Assembly (NCBI GenBank): GCA_965216425.1
Contig: CBDCFV010000006.1
Span: forward strand, 682,001 to 746,000
Origin: CBDCFV01 sp965216425
GTDB taxonomy: Bacteria > Chloroflexota > Dehalococcoidia > Lucifugimonadales > UBA3495
DNA: 64,000 nt
Direction: 5' to 3'
Part shown: piece by piece, positions 35,082-43,039 of the stretch
How the letters are laid out: each line of letters starts with the position of its first letter
How positions within the stretch are numbered: position 1 is the stretch's first letter
Notes under the pieces: generated by a model
What the model saw: the letters and a program-made list of their open reading frames with translations, nothing else
Database searches by the model: none
Told to the model about the DNA's origin: nothing
Program-made: the position numbers and the translations under genes

Positions 35082-35915
35082 CTACCCCAACTCCACCCTT
35101 CTGACGGTGTAGGCGTCGGATGCCATGATCTCCGGTATGCGGGGCGTCAGCGCGTCCAGGTCCTCCGTCACCGAGCTTATTAAGCGGCCGCTAAGTTGGG
35201 CTGAGTCGTCGCTGGCCAAGAACACCGCCAGGTCGGCAACCCGGTCCATAGGCGCCCCGCCTCCGCTGGTAACCCGCTGGCCCAGTTCAAACAACGCCGA
35301 GTCCCCTGCCGCTTCCGCTCCGTCGCGTAACTCCTCCCAGAGACGAGTGTGAATGGATCCGGGACCAAGGACGTTGGCCTGCACATTTGCGCCTTGCAGC
35401 TCGAACGCAATGCCCTCGGTCAGCCTGACCACGGCCGCCTTGCTGGTGGAATAAGCGGATGTACTTCGCCAAGCAATTGTGGCTCCGGCGCCGCCCAAAT
35501 TGATAATCTTCCCCCGGTCGTTCCGTAGCATCAGGGGTATGACTGCGCGACAGCAGAGATACATCCCCACCACGTTGACTTGGATCGTGCGCACCCATTC
35601 GGCAACGTCGGTCTCGTAAATCGGCCCCACTGGACCAACGGCGCCGGCATTGTTAACCAGAACATCTATGGTGGAAAACCGCTCAACGGTTTGCCTCACC
35701 ATGTCTGCTACTTCCTCTTCGTTGGTTACGTCCACCTGTACTACCTGTGTCAGGGCGCCCAACGCTTGAGCTTCACGGGCCGTTTCTTCCAACTCGCTGA
35801 GTGTCCGGGCCGCCAAGGCCAGGCGCGCCCCTTCTTTGGCGTAGGCCAGTGCGATAGTGCGCCCAATGCCACGCCCGGCCCCGGTTATCAACGCCACCCG
35901 GTCTTTTAGCCGCAT
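35082..35915 (-). CDS. Short-chain dehydrogenase/reductase
   Basis: Classical SDR: MRLKDRVALITGAGRGIGRT (cofactor motif), VLVNNAGAVGPVGP, GKIINLGGAGATIAW (the usual catalytic Ser position reads Gly/Ala here, so it is worth checking), and YSTSKAAVVRL with Tyr and Lys. The C-terminal third is less conserved and lacks the usual VDGG end. 277 residues. Substrate unknown. Confidence 0.85.
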   Translation of the reverse strand: MRLKDRVALITGAGRGIGRTIALAYAKEGARLALAARTLSELEETAREAQALGALTQVVQVDVTNEEEVADMVRQTVERFSTIDVLVNNAGAVGPVGPIYETDVAEWVRTIQVNVVGMYLCCRAVIPLMLRNDRGKIINLGGAGATIAWRSTSAYSTSKAAVVRLTEGIAFELQGANVQANVLGPGSIHTRLWEELRDGAEAAGDSALFELGQRVTSGGGAPMDRVADLAVFLASDDSAQLSGRLISSVTEDLDALTPRIPEIMASDAYTVRRVELG

Positions 35916-36014
35916 GGGGTCCTCCCTTTCAAAATGGTCCGTCAGTCATGCTGGTTACAATACCTGGATGCAGTACCACAGGGTTGAGCGCGGCCCACTA
36001 TGACCAGTCATCGC

Positions 36015-37166
36015 TCAGGCAATGCGAGGCCGCCACGGGTAGACGAGTTGGGCCTGTCGCTGTTCCGGGGGCCAAACAATCACCTTTCGCCCGTTCTGCC
36101 ATTGGACGATTACACCGGAGCGGCCTTCCTGCCGCCCGGTTGCCGGATCGATCTTGAACCTTCCGTAGAATGTGGAAACATCAAGTCTGGCCGCGGTCTC
36201 CCGCAACGCTTGGTCATCCAGCGTTCCCGCCGTTTCGACACAGCATTGGGCGACCAACCCTGCCGCATAGGCTTGCACCATAGGATAGTCTATCGGGTAA
36301 CGGCTTTTGCCGCGTAGCGACTCCAACACTTGTTCTCCGGTAGGGCCGTAGCCGTTGAAAAAACTCCCGGCACTCTCCCACTGGCTGGGCCCGACGAACC
36401 CCTCGGCGGCGTCGCCCAAAGCATCCTTGAATTGCTGAATTGGAGCGGCCACCACCGCCACTGCCCCTAAGTCTATCCTGCGATCCGCCAATTGCTCCGC
36501 GAACTGGAGATCGTTGTAAATCCGCCCGACGGCCAATAAGACTCGAGGACCGGCGCGCTCGACCTCGTCCAGCACGGGGTTGAAGTCTTCGATCGAAGGG
36601 CTGTATTCCCTCAGCAGGTCCATCTGAAAGCCCAGCTCGCCGGCAGCATGCTCCACCCCGTCGCTGACCGCCCGGGCAAACGGCCCCGGAGAAACCCGGA
36701 GAACCGCCAAGGACTTGGCCTCCGGGTCGGCCTCCCGTACCAAGGGGAGCAGTCCCGATAAATACCGGCTTGCCGGGGTGAGGACACCCACTACCCACTT
36801 GAAGCCCTTCTCGTAGATGGAATCGGACGCCCCACCCTGGTTCCAAAGCAACCTTCCATGCGCCTCGGATACCTCTGCGGCAGCTTGAGTCAGCAACCCG
36901 GAGTAAGGTCCAAAAAGCAGGTCAACCCTATCCTGTGTAATCAGCCGCTCAGTGGCGGTATTCGCTACTGCCGGCTTGCTGCAATCATCGTAATGGACCG
37001 TCTCGATGAACGATCCGGGAGCCTGGCCCTTCAGTCTGATGCCACCCGCCCGGTTTACGTCGGCAGCCCAAGCTTGCAGACCAGCCAAAGCCTGCTCCCC
37101 CTGTACCCGGAACTGTCCGGATAAGGAAACTGCAATCCCGGCTTTGGCTGTTCGCCCACGGACCAC
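36015..37166 (-). CDS. Periplasmic-binding-protein-like (branched-chain amino acid type) without signal peptide
   Basis: A type I binding-protein fold (Peripla_BP_6): AGIAVSLSGQFRVQGEQALA, GLQAWAADVNRAGGI, DLLFGPYSGLLTQAAAEVSE and YPMVQAYAAGLVAQCC. The open frame begins at TTG 37202 inside a CCCTCTTCCAGAGGG hairpin repeat; GTG 37166 avoids this. Neither start gives a signal peptide or lipobox, so the protein appears cytosolic, unlike normal ABC substrate-binding proteins. It lies directly downstream of a FIST-domain gene on the same strand, and no transporter genes are nearby. A ligand-sensing role is an inference. Confidence 0.78.
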   Translation of the reverse strand: MVRGRTAKAGIAVSLSGQFRVQGEQALAGLQAWAADVNRAGGIRLKGQAPGSFIETVHYDDCSKPAVANTATERLITQDRVDLLFGPYSGLLTQAAAEVSEAHGRLLWNQGGASDSIYEKGFKWVVGVLTPASRYLSGLLPLVREADPEAKSLAVLRVSPGPFARAVSDGVEHAAGELGFQMDLLREYSPSIEDFNPVLDEVERAGPRVLLAVGRIYNDLQFAEQLADRRIDLGAVAVVAAPIQQFKDALGDAAEGFVGPSQWESAGSFFNGYGPTGEQVLESLRGKSRYPIDYPMVQAYAAGLVAQCCVETAGTLDDQALRETAARLDVSTFYGRFKIDPATGRQEGRSGVIVQWQNGRKVIVWPPEQRQAQLVYPWRPRIA

Positions 37167-37214
37167 GCTAGAACATTCCCTCTCCCTCTGGAAGAGGGCC
37201 AAGGTGAAGGGTCG

Positions 37215-38399
37215 CTAACTCTTGGCCCGGAACAGGCCAAAAGAGCTGGTGTACCCGTGCAGGAAGGTGGTTCCGCTGACGGGTCCGATTTCGCCGTTGC
37301 AGAAGAATCCGCCCAAGGGCACTTGCCCGAGTTTGTCTTGAAATATGCCGGTGTCGTGGTTCGCCCGTCCATAGAGGTATTGGCCTCGCCCCAAACACGA
37401 GAACAGAAGCGCCCCTTGAATCTGGTTCTCCCTGTTGTCGGCCGCGTAGCGGTCCAGTACCGACGTCAGGTCGTCAGTAGAGGTATCGGCGTCCCGCAGG
37501 TGGAATTGCACCACCTGGCCTTCTTTCAAGAGTTCCCCTATGGCCAGATTTCCGCTGCGTTCGTCCATTCCAACGACGTTGCGGATTAGAAAGTCGCCCT
37601 GCTTGGGAGTGTCGAGAAATTCATCCATCACCACGCCCAGAAACAGGGAGTTCCGCATCAAGCCCCGGTCCCGTTCGTCTGACTGCTCAAACAACTCTCT
37701 CAGAACCGCCAGAGGGGACTTGTTGTCCAACGACATCAAGAGATTGCGGCGGCTCTCCGTTATGCGCATAAGGTGTCCAATGGGACGGCACCCTTGCGCC
37801 ACCACCGTATCTACCGTGATATTGCCGTGCAAGGCCAACCCGACGGCCCCCGAGTGGTAGGTCTCCTCACCCAGAAACAACGCGTTGCCGCCCTGCTGCT
37901 GCCCACCGCTGGCCAACCCGCCTATCTTGGCGGCGCGAGCGAAAGCGAAGTCCAAGCCGAGCAAAAGGTTCTGCGTCGGGAACGAAAAGGGGTCCGCCAC
38001 CATCACGAACTGCGGATCATCACTGGGGGTTACCTTGACCAACTCTTCCCATGACCCCGGCCCTGCATCCAAATCAGGGATAGCATCCGCTTCCAGATGG
38101 AATTCCACGATTTCAACGCCTGGCAATACCCCGGCTGTAATGGATACCGCGGGGCGCTGCTCCACTTCGACGCCGTTGCCGATTATCCCTCCGCCGGAGC
38201 AACCGAAAACCCGCGCAGTCGGCAGGTATTGCCTCACCAACGAGACCACTTTTCCGTACTCGGTTCCGTGATGGGGAGACACAAACACCACCGCCAAGTC
38301 CGGCGGTTGCCCATCCAATTGGCTCTCCAGACTACCGATACACTCGCCGATTGCAAATCCCAAGTCAGGTTGTTCGGAAATCGCAGATGCCCAATTCAT
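37215..38399 (-). CDS. FIST-domain sensor protein
   Basis: Contains FIST_N (about 1-225) and FIST_C (about 230-380). Diagnostic segments are LAVVFVSPHHGTEY, VFGCSGGGIIGNGVEVE, KIGGLASGGQQQGGNALFLG, and the C-terminal GGFFCNGEIGPVSGTTFLHG then YTSSFGLF. FIST domains are thought to bind small ligands in signal transduction. The protein has no kinase or output domain, so it may pass its signal to the neighbouring binding-protein-like product. GGGAGG lies 8 bp before the ATG. Confidence 0.88.
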   Translation of the reverse strand: MNWASAISEQPDLGFAIGECIGSLESQLDGQPPDLAVVFVSPHHGTEYGKVVSLVRQYLPTARVFGCSGGGIIGNGVEVEQRPAVSITAGVLPGVEIVEFHLEADAIPDLDAGPGSWEELVKVTPSDDPQFVMVADPFSFPTQNLLLGLDFAFARAAKIGGLASGGQQQGGNALFLGEETYHSGAVGLALHGNITVDTVVAQGCRPIGHLMRITESRRNLLMSLDNKSPLAVLRELFEQSDERDRGLMRNSLFLGVVMDEFLDTPKQGDFLIRNVVGMDERSGNLAIGELLKEGQVVQFHLRDADTSTDDLTSVLDRYAADNRENQIQGALLFSCLGRGQYLYGRANHDTGIFQDKLGQVPLGGFFCNGEIGPVSGTTFLHGYTSSFGLFRAKS

Positions 38400-38558
38400 A
38401 CGGAATACCTCCCGTCGCCGTAGCGGAGCGTTGCGCTAAGTATACCAAGGGTATCAAACATTGGCATCATCAAGCAGGGCAATGCCGGTCTTAACCTGCC
38501 GTGGTAGCATACCAAGCGGCGCCCACTACCCCAAAAACCTTCAGGAGCAGGCTTTCTC

Positions 38559-39005
38559 ATGGTCAGGCAGAGTGAAACACTGTCTCGGATACGCCCCGAC
38601 GGAGACAACGGCTACTTCGAGGAGTTGACCAAGGCAATCTTCCGATCAGGGTTCAACTGGCGGGTGGTCCACGAGAAATGGCCGGCTTTCCAGCAGGCGT
38701 TTGATGGCTTCAACTTGGAAACGGTTGCGTTTTACGGACAAGAGGACATCGACAGGCTGTCTAATGACAGGAGCATCGTTCGCAACCGGCGAAAGATTCT
38801 GGGCACTATCGACAATGCTCGGCGCACGTTGGAACTGGTGGAGGAACATGGCTCGTTTCTCCGGTACCTTCGATCTCTGGACGGCTTGGACTATCACGAA
38901 ACGGTAGCCGCGCTAACGGGTCAATTCGTGGGCCTTGGGCGTACCGGAGCGTTCGTGTTTCTGCGTTGCGTCGATGAAGAAACTCCCGATTGGCAAGACC
39001 GGTAG
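38559..39005 (+). CDS. DNA-3-methyladenine glycosylase I-like
   Basis: A 148-residue protein of the Tag superfamily: YFEELTKAIFRSGFNWRVVH, then KWPAFQQAFDGFNLETVA and SIVRNRRKILGTIDNA, and GRTGAFVFLRCVDEE at the C-terminus. It lacks the N-terminal Cys/Trp zinc-snap segment and the C-terminal HxxxxC of E. coli Tag, so it is a short variant that may have lost the zinc site. It would excise 3-methyladenine or act on another lesion. AGGAG lies about 11 bp before the ATG. Confidence 0.8.
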   Translation: MVRQSETLSRIRPDGDNGYFEELTKAIFRSGFNWRVVHEKWPAFQQAFDGFNLETVAFYGQEDIDRLSNDRSIVRNRRKILGTIDNARRTLELVEEHGSFLRYLRSLDGLDYHETVAALTGQFVGLGRTGAFVFLRCVDEETPDWQDR

Positions 39006-39046
39006 GCCGATGTTCTCCGGTTTTTGGGACGGCATCCGAAGTCGCG

Positions 39047-39682
39047 CTACCGCGCTCCGGTGACTTGATAGACCCACACCCGGTGCATCACTTCGGGTTC
39101 CCCCTTGGGCAACGGCTGAAACTCTTCGCTGGCCTCGACCAACCGCCACCTGCCTTCGGCGGCCAAGCCGTCTTGCTTCTCTTTGAACTGGCCGTTCTCG
39201 TACAAGTCGGTGCGCAGGGCAAAAATGACATACCCGCCAGCCTTGGTAATGCGGGCGAGCTCGTCCAGAGACTTGGCCGGCGCATGACCCAAGGTCAAGA
39301 CTCCCACCGCAATCACGGCGTCAAAGGCTCCGGTCGCAAAGGCCAACGTATCGCCCATCACCATCTGATGAAGGTCTTTGTACACCCCTTTCTTGCGGGC
39401 TTGGTCCAGCATACCGGACGACATGTCCATCGCTTCCAGGTTTTCGTACCCCAATGACGCCAACGCCTGTCCTACCAGCCCGGTTCCGGCACCGGCGTCA
39501 AGGATTCTGCATTCCCGGGATACGTACTTGGCAAGGAACTCCGCAGTGAGCTCCGGCGATCGCCAATCGAACACATCCTTTAGGTCACTATCGTAGTCTT
39601 CGGCCCATTGGTCGTACCGGTCCGCCAATTGCTCATTGTTTTCCGCCGCGTATACCCACTGGACCCGGTCCTGCCTTTGCAT
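39047..39682 (-). CDS. SAM-dependent methyltransferase (class I)
   Basis: A 211-residue Rossmann-fold methyltransferase. Motif I is CRILDAGAGTGLVGQALASL, the acidic residue ending strand 2 lies in LEAMDMSSGMLDQARKKGVY, and the post-motif block is FDAVIAVGVLTLGHAP. YDQWAEDYDSDLKDVF at the N-terminus is typical of UbiE-like small-molecule methyltransferases. The substrate is unknown. It is 27 bp downstream of the aminotransferase on the same strand, so the two may act on a common amino-acid-derived compound. Confidence 0.85.
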   Translation of the reverse strand: MQRQDRVQWVYAAENNEQLADRYDQWAEDYDSDLKDVFDWRSPELTAEFLAKYVSRECRILDAGAGTGLVGQALASLGYENLEAMDMSSGMLDQARKKGVYKDLHQMVMGDTLAFATGAFDAVIAVGVLTLGHAPAKSLDELARITKAGGYVIFALRTDLYENGQFKEKQDGLAAEGRWRLVEASEEFQPLPKGEPEVMHRVWVYQVTGAR

Positions 39683-39709
39683 AAGCTGTCATTACCTCCA
39701 ATACGCGAG

Positions 39710-40888
39710 TTAAACCATCGACTCCAACGCGTTGGCTATCCGGTCGACTCCTTGCATGACCTGCTCCGCAGGAGACCGCATCAAGGCAACACGGAAGTGC
39801 CCTTCTCCGGCGTTTCCGAACCCGGAGCCGGGGGTCACCACCACGCCATGCTGGTCCACTAACAGACCAGCCATATCCTTCGAAGAGACCTCGACCGAAT
39901 AGCGCGGGAATAGAAACGTTGCGCCTTGCGGCAGGTTGCATTGCACACCTGGGACCGTGTTCAGCCGGTCGGTGACCTGCGTTGCAAGTTGCTCGCATTG
40001 AGTCCGCCATTCCGCAATATGGTCCTGCGGCCCGGTCAATGCTGCTACTCCTGCCTTCTGGATGAATGGCGAAACGAAGCTGGCGGTATGGGAGTGTATC
40101 TTCAACAGGGGTTCCAACAGCCTCTCCGGGCCAACAATGCAACCGAGCCGCCACCCAGCCATGGAGTAGGACTTGGTGAAAGTGTAGCTCGTTAAGGTAT
40201 GGTCCCACATCCCCGGCAAGGTCGCTAATGTCCGGTGAGAATTGGGCCCGTATACGAAATATTCGTAGGTTTCGTCACAAATAACAAGAAGGTTGTTTTC
40301 CAGCGCCACTTGGGCTACCGCTTCCAACTCTTCCTGGGAGTAGACCCTTCCCGTCGGGTTGTTCGGGTTGTTGATTACCATAGCTTTGGTCCTGGGGGTA
40401 ACGTACCGGCGCAAACCTTCGACGGTCAGCGTGTACTCCTCCTCCTCACTCAAGGCCACCTCCACCGGGACACCTTGGGAAAGCTCAACCTGCTGCCTGA
40501 AACTCACCCAAGTAGGCTCCACCAGCAACACTTCATCTCCCGGGCCCACGTAGCCGTTCAGCGCGTAGTACAGTCCCTGCTTGCTGCCGGGAGTCGCCAG
40601 GACGTCTCCCGCCGGATCGACGGTTAACCCATTGTACCGGGCCAGCTTCTCAGCCATGGCCTCTCCAAACTCTGGAAGGCCCTTGGGTGATTCGATATTA
40701 GTGAAGCCGTCTCGAAGGGCTTTGATGCCCGCCTCAACTATATGGGCCGGAGTGTCGTGATAAGGGCTTGACTGTCCCAAGTCAATTACGGCTTTGCCTT
40801 GCCGAGCCATCTCCCTGGCCCGGTCGCCCGCGGCGACGGTGGCCGGGGGCTGCACTGCTTCGAGCCTTGCCGCTTGCCGTTCGTTCAT
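39710..40888 (-). CDS. PLP-dependent aminotransferase, class I/II
   Basis: Fold-type I aminotransferase of 392 residues. Seen: the substrate-pocket Gly/Ser region (DLGQSSPYHDTP), NNPNNPTGRVYSQEELE, ICDETYEYFVYG, the PLP Lys in SYTFTKSYSMAGWRLG, and FRVALMRSP with the carboxylate-binding Arg. It resembles aspartate/aromatic aminotransferases. Exact amino-donor preference cannot be read. The divergent HepT-like gene begins about 110 bp away. Confidence 0.9.
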   Translation of the reverse strand: MNERQAARLEAVQPPATVAAGDRAREMARQGKAVIDLGQSSPYHDTPAHIVEAGIKALRDGFTNIESPKGLPEFGEAMAEKLARYNGLTVDPAGDVLATPGSKQGLYYALNGYVGPGDEVLLVEPTWVSFRQQVELSQGVPVEVALSEEEEYTLTVEGLRRYVTPRTKAMVINNPNNPTGRVYSQEELEAVAQVALENNLLVICDETYEYFVYGPNSHRTLATLPGMWDHTLTSYTFTKSYSMAGWRLGCIVGPERLLEPLLKIHSHTASFVSPFIQKAGVAALTGPQDHIAEWRTQCEQLATQVTDRLNTVPGVQCNLPQGATFLFPRYSVEVSSKDMAGLLVDQHGVVVTPGSGFGNAGEGHFRVALMRSPAEQVMQGVDRIANALESMV

Positions 40889-40996
40889 ACAAAAGTCTCC
40901 TTGGCGGGCGCTGATATAAAATATTCCGAAGTGCCGTCATGGTATCATACAGGCACGCTGCATTTACGCTGCCCACATGCTAGGGACGAGCTGGGG

Positions 40997-41443
40997 ATGT
41001 CCGAACTTCCAGTAAATGTTAACTTGAGCCTATTTTGTCAGCGATTCGGGGAAATCAGAGACTCTATCTCCACACTTAGTCAGTATTCCGATGTGACAGT
41101 GGAAGAGTTTTTGATCAATGAAACTGTAGTCGCCGCGTCAAAGTATACGGCGCTGATTGCCATAGAAGCCGCAATCTCACTGTCAACACACTTAACTGGC
41201 GAACAAATGCCTCAAACCCCCGATGCCTTTGCCAGGTGCTTCACTACGTTGGGCTCCAATGGAGTTATATCCGAGGAACTGTCAGAACGGTTAAATGGCA
41301 TGGCATCGTTCCGCTACATGTTGGAGCACGTCTACGATCAAATTGATGACAGCAAGCTTTGGGAGATCCTCCGGTCCGACTTGGGAGACATGGAAGAATA
41401 TCTGGACGCGGTCTACAGTGTTGTTCAGGAAAGGTCGCCGTGA
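40997..41443 (+). CDS. HepT-like HEPN ribonuclease (DUF86), apparently solitary
   Basis: A 148-residue HEPN-domain protein of the HepT/DUF86 group. FLINETVVAASKYTALIAIE and the C-terminal MASFRYMLEHVYDQID match the family, and the RX4H motif (RYMLEH) of active HEPN ribonucleases is present. The frame opens further upstream, inside the divergent aminotransferase, but the ATG at 40997 gives the normal N-terminus. HepT toxins are normally paired with a MntA nucleotidyltransferase antitoxin; none is adjacent here. It ends 34 bp before the pgi/pmi start and could be co-transcribed with it. Confidence 0.8.
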   Translation: MSELPVNVNLSLFCQRFGEIRDSISTLSQYSDVTVEEFLINETVVAASKYTALIAIEAAISLSTHLTGEQMPQTPDAFARCFTTLGSNGVISEELSERLNGMASFRYMLEHVYDQIDDSKLWEILRSDLGDMEEYLDAVYSVVQERSP

Positions 41444-41477
41444 ACCGCACATTAAGGCCATCCGCCTTAGATCTGAC

Positions 41478-42548
41478 ATGAACAACCTGGACGATCCTCG
41501 AACATATTCCGCATTTGACCCTTCGGGGATGCGTGACCGGCTGTGGGACGGGCCGCACCAGTGCGCCGAGGCTTGGCAGCAAGTCTGCGCGGCCAATCTA
41601 CCGAATTTTCCACCCATCACGGACCGTGTGGTCATCTGCGGCATGGGGGGGTCCGCTATTGCCGGCGACCTGGTGTTCGACCTCTCAGCAACCATCGGCG
41701 GCGCCCCCGTCACGGTCGTCAGGGACTTCCGACTGCCCTTCATGCCCAACGAGCAGACCTTGGTCATAATATGCAGCTACTCGGGCAACACCAAGGAAAC
41801 TCTCTCCATGTACCACCAAGCTGTCGAATCACCAGCCCAAGTGGTTGCGATAACTGCTGGCGGCGAACTGGCTCGCTTGTCCAAGGAACACAATATCCCG
41901 ACGCTGCAAATAACCGCACAGGGCGAACCTCGCAGCGCCGTGGGCTATAACCTGATGCTCCTCCTGGGACTCCTGGGGCGGCTGCACCAACCGTCATTCA
42001 CCGGCGAAGAGATGACTGCGGCGGTTGACACAATGCGTCAGCAGGTAGATTGCATCGGCCCCAACGTCCCCACAAAAGAAAACCAGGCCAAGCAGTTGGC
42101 ACAAGCGACTAACGGCAAGTTGCCCATCATATACGGAGGCGGCTTATTCCACGGGATGGCCCGCCGCTGGAAGTTGCAATTAAACGAAAACGCCAAAGCA
42201 TGGGCGTTCTTCGAGAGCATCCCCGAGTTGCTACATAACTCCGTCGAACCATTTCCAGTCCCTCGGTCCTCCGGCCTGGAACTTATGGCGTTGGTGCTTC
42301 AGCCTGTCGCTGAAGCCGGCCCTTTAGAGTGCTCCTACCGTGTTGTCACCGAGATGCTCCACCGGCACGGGTTGCCCCACCATGTCCTCACCGGCTCAGG
42401 CGGCGGCCCCTTGGCGCAAGTCCTGTCTATGCTGGCTCTGGGAGATTACGTAAGCTACTATCTGGCCCTGTTAAGCGGGGCTGACCCGTCACCTACGCCA
42501 AGCATCGAAGAGGCCAAGGGCCTTTTCGGAGAATTTCCCGGTTCATAG
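41478..42548 (+). CDS. Bifunctional phosphoglucose/phosphomannose isomerase
   Basis: Interconverts glucose-6-phosphate or mannose-6-phosphate with fructose-6-phosphate. The SIS domain opens with VVICGMGGSAIAGDLVFD, followed by the phosphate-binding IICSYSGNTKETLS. The C-terminal half shows LPIIYGGGLFHGMARRWKLQ, ESIPELLHNSVEPF and the terminal IEEAKGLFGEF. The ATG at 41478 (MNNLDDPRTY) gives 356 residues, normal for this family found in archaea and some bacteria. Its last residues (FPGS) differ from the FGEL-stop encoded by a duplicate of the 3' end 400 bp downstream, and its stop overlaps the stop of an antitoxin remnant by 6 bp. Confidence 0.9.
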   Translation: MNNLDDPRTYSAFDPSGMRDRLWDGPHQCAEAWQQVCAANLPNFPPITDRVVICGMGGSAIAGDLVFDLSATIGGAPVTVVRDFRLPFMPNEQTLVIICSYSGNTKETLSMYHQAVESPAQVVAITAGGELARLSKEHNIPTLQITAQGEPRSAVGYNLMLLLGLLGRLHQPSFTGEEMTAAVDTMRQQVDCIGPNVPTKENQAKQLAQATNGKLPIIYGGGLFHGMARRWKLQLNENAKAWAFFESIPELLHNSVEPFPVPRSSGLELMALVLQPVAEAGPLECSYRVVTEMLHRHGLPHHVLTGSGGGPLAQVLSMLALGDYVSYYLALLSGADPSPTPSIEEAKGLFGEFPGS

Positions 42549-42831
42549 AGTTATGCGCAGTTTCATCCCCAACGCGCGGGTAATCCGCAGCACGGTGGTG
42601 AAGGACGGGTTGCCGTTTTCAGACAAGGCCTTATAAAGGCCCTCACGAGTCATACCGGCTTCCCGGGCCAATTGGGTCATATTCCGCGTGCGGGCAATGT
42701 CATTCAGGGCGGCCGTGGACGAAGGACCCGTCGCCGGGTCCTTCGTCCACGGCCGCTTCCAGATAGAGGCGAACATCCTCTTTGGTTTGCAGATGTTCGG
42801 TAACATCCCAGCGGGTAAATGTTTCTGCCAA
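42543..42831 (-). pseudogene. HigA-type addiction-module antidote, disrupted by an inverted duplication
   Basis: The C-terminal part in one frame (ALNDIARTRNMTQLAREAGM then TREGLYKALSENGNPSF) is the helix-turn-helix of the COG3636 'addiction module antidote' family, ending at LRITL. The matching N-terminus (AETFTRWDVTEHLQTKEDVR then LYLEAAVDEG), from a TTG at 42831, lies in another frame. Between them the DNA forms a perfect 21-bp inverted repeat (42709-42729 with 42736-42756) that shifts the frame. The longer single open frame (to 42899) reads through non-homologous sequence. Probably non-functional as a full-length protein. Confidence 0.75.
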
Positions 42832-42834
42832 GAT

Positions 42835-42880
42835 TCAACCCCATTCCGCGGCCAACTGCTTGGCCCTCTTGCGCGGCATA
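42835..42880 (-). pseudogene. 3' remnant of a HigB/RelE-type toxin gene
   Basis: The last codons read KRAKQLAAEWG and then TGA, similar to the C-terminus of the killer proteins paired with COG3636 antidotes. The stop is 3 bp before the TTG of the antidote remnant, as in intact modules. Upstream the sequence is replaced by a copy of the pgi 3' end. Assignment rests on a very short stretch plus position. Confidence 0.4.
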
Positions 42881-42935
42881 GACCCGTCACCCACGCCAAG
42901 TATCGAAGAGGCCAAGGGTATTTTCGGGGAACTTT
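42881..42935 (+). repeat. Duplicate of the pgi/pmi 3' end
   Basis: GACCCGTCACCCACGCCAAG and the following bases match the pgi tail at 42483-42537 with a few substitutions. The copy encodes DPSPTPSIEEAKGIFGEL followed by a stop. Confidence 0.8.
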
Positions 42936-43039
42936 GACGGTCCTCTAAATTCCCTGGAAACTGAAAGCCTCAGCCTTATGTCCAGGCTGAGGTTAATATT
43001 ATACTTAAAGGCAAACCAATCCATAGAAAAGAGCCGACC

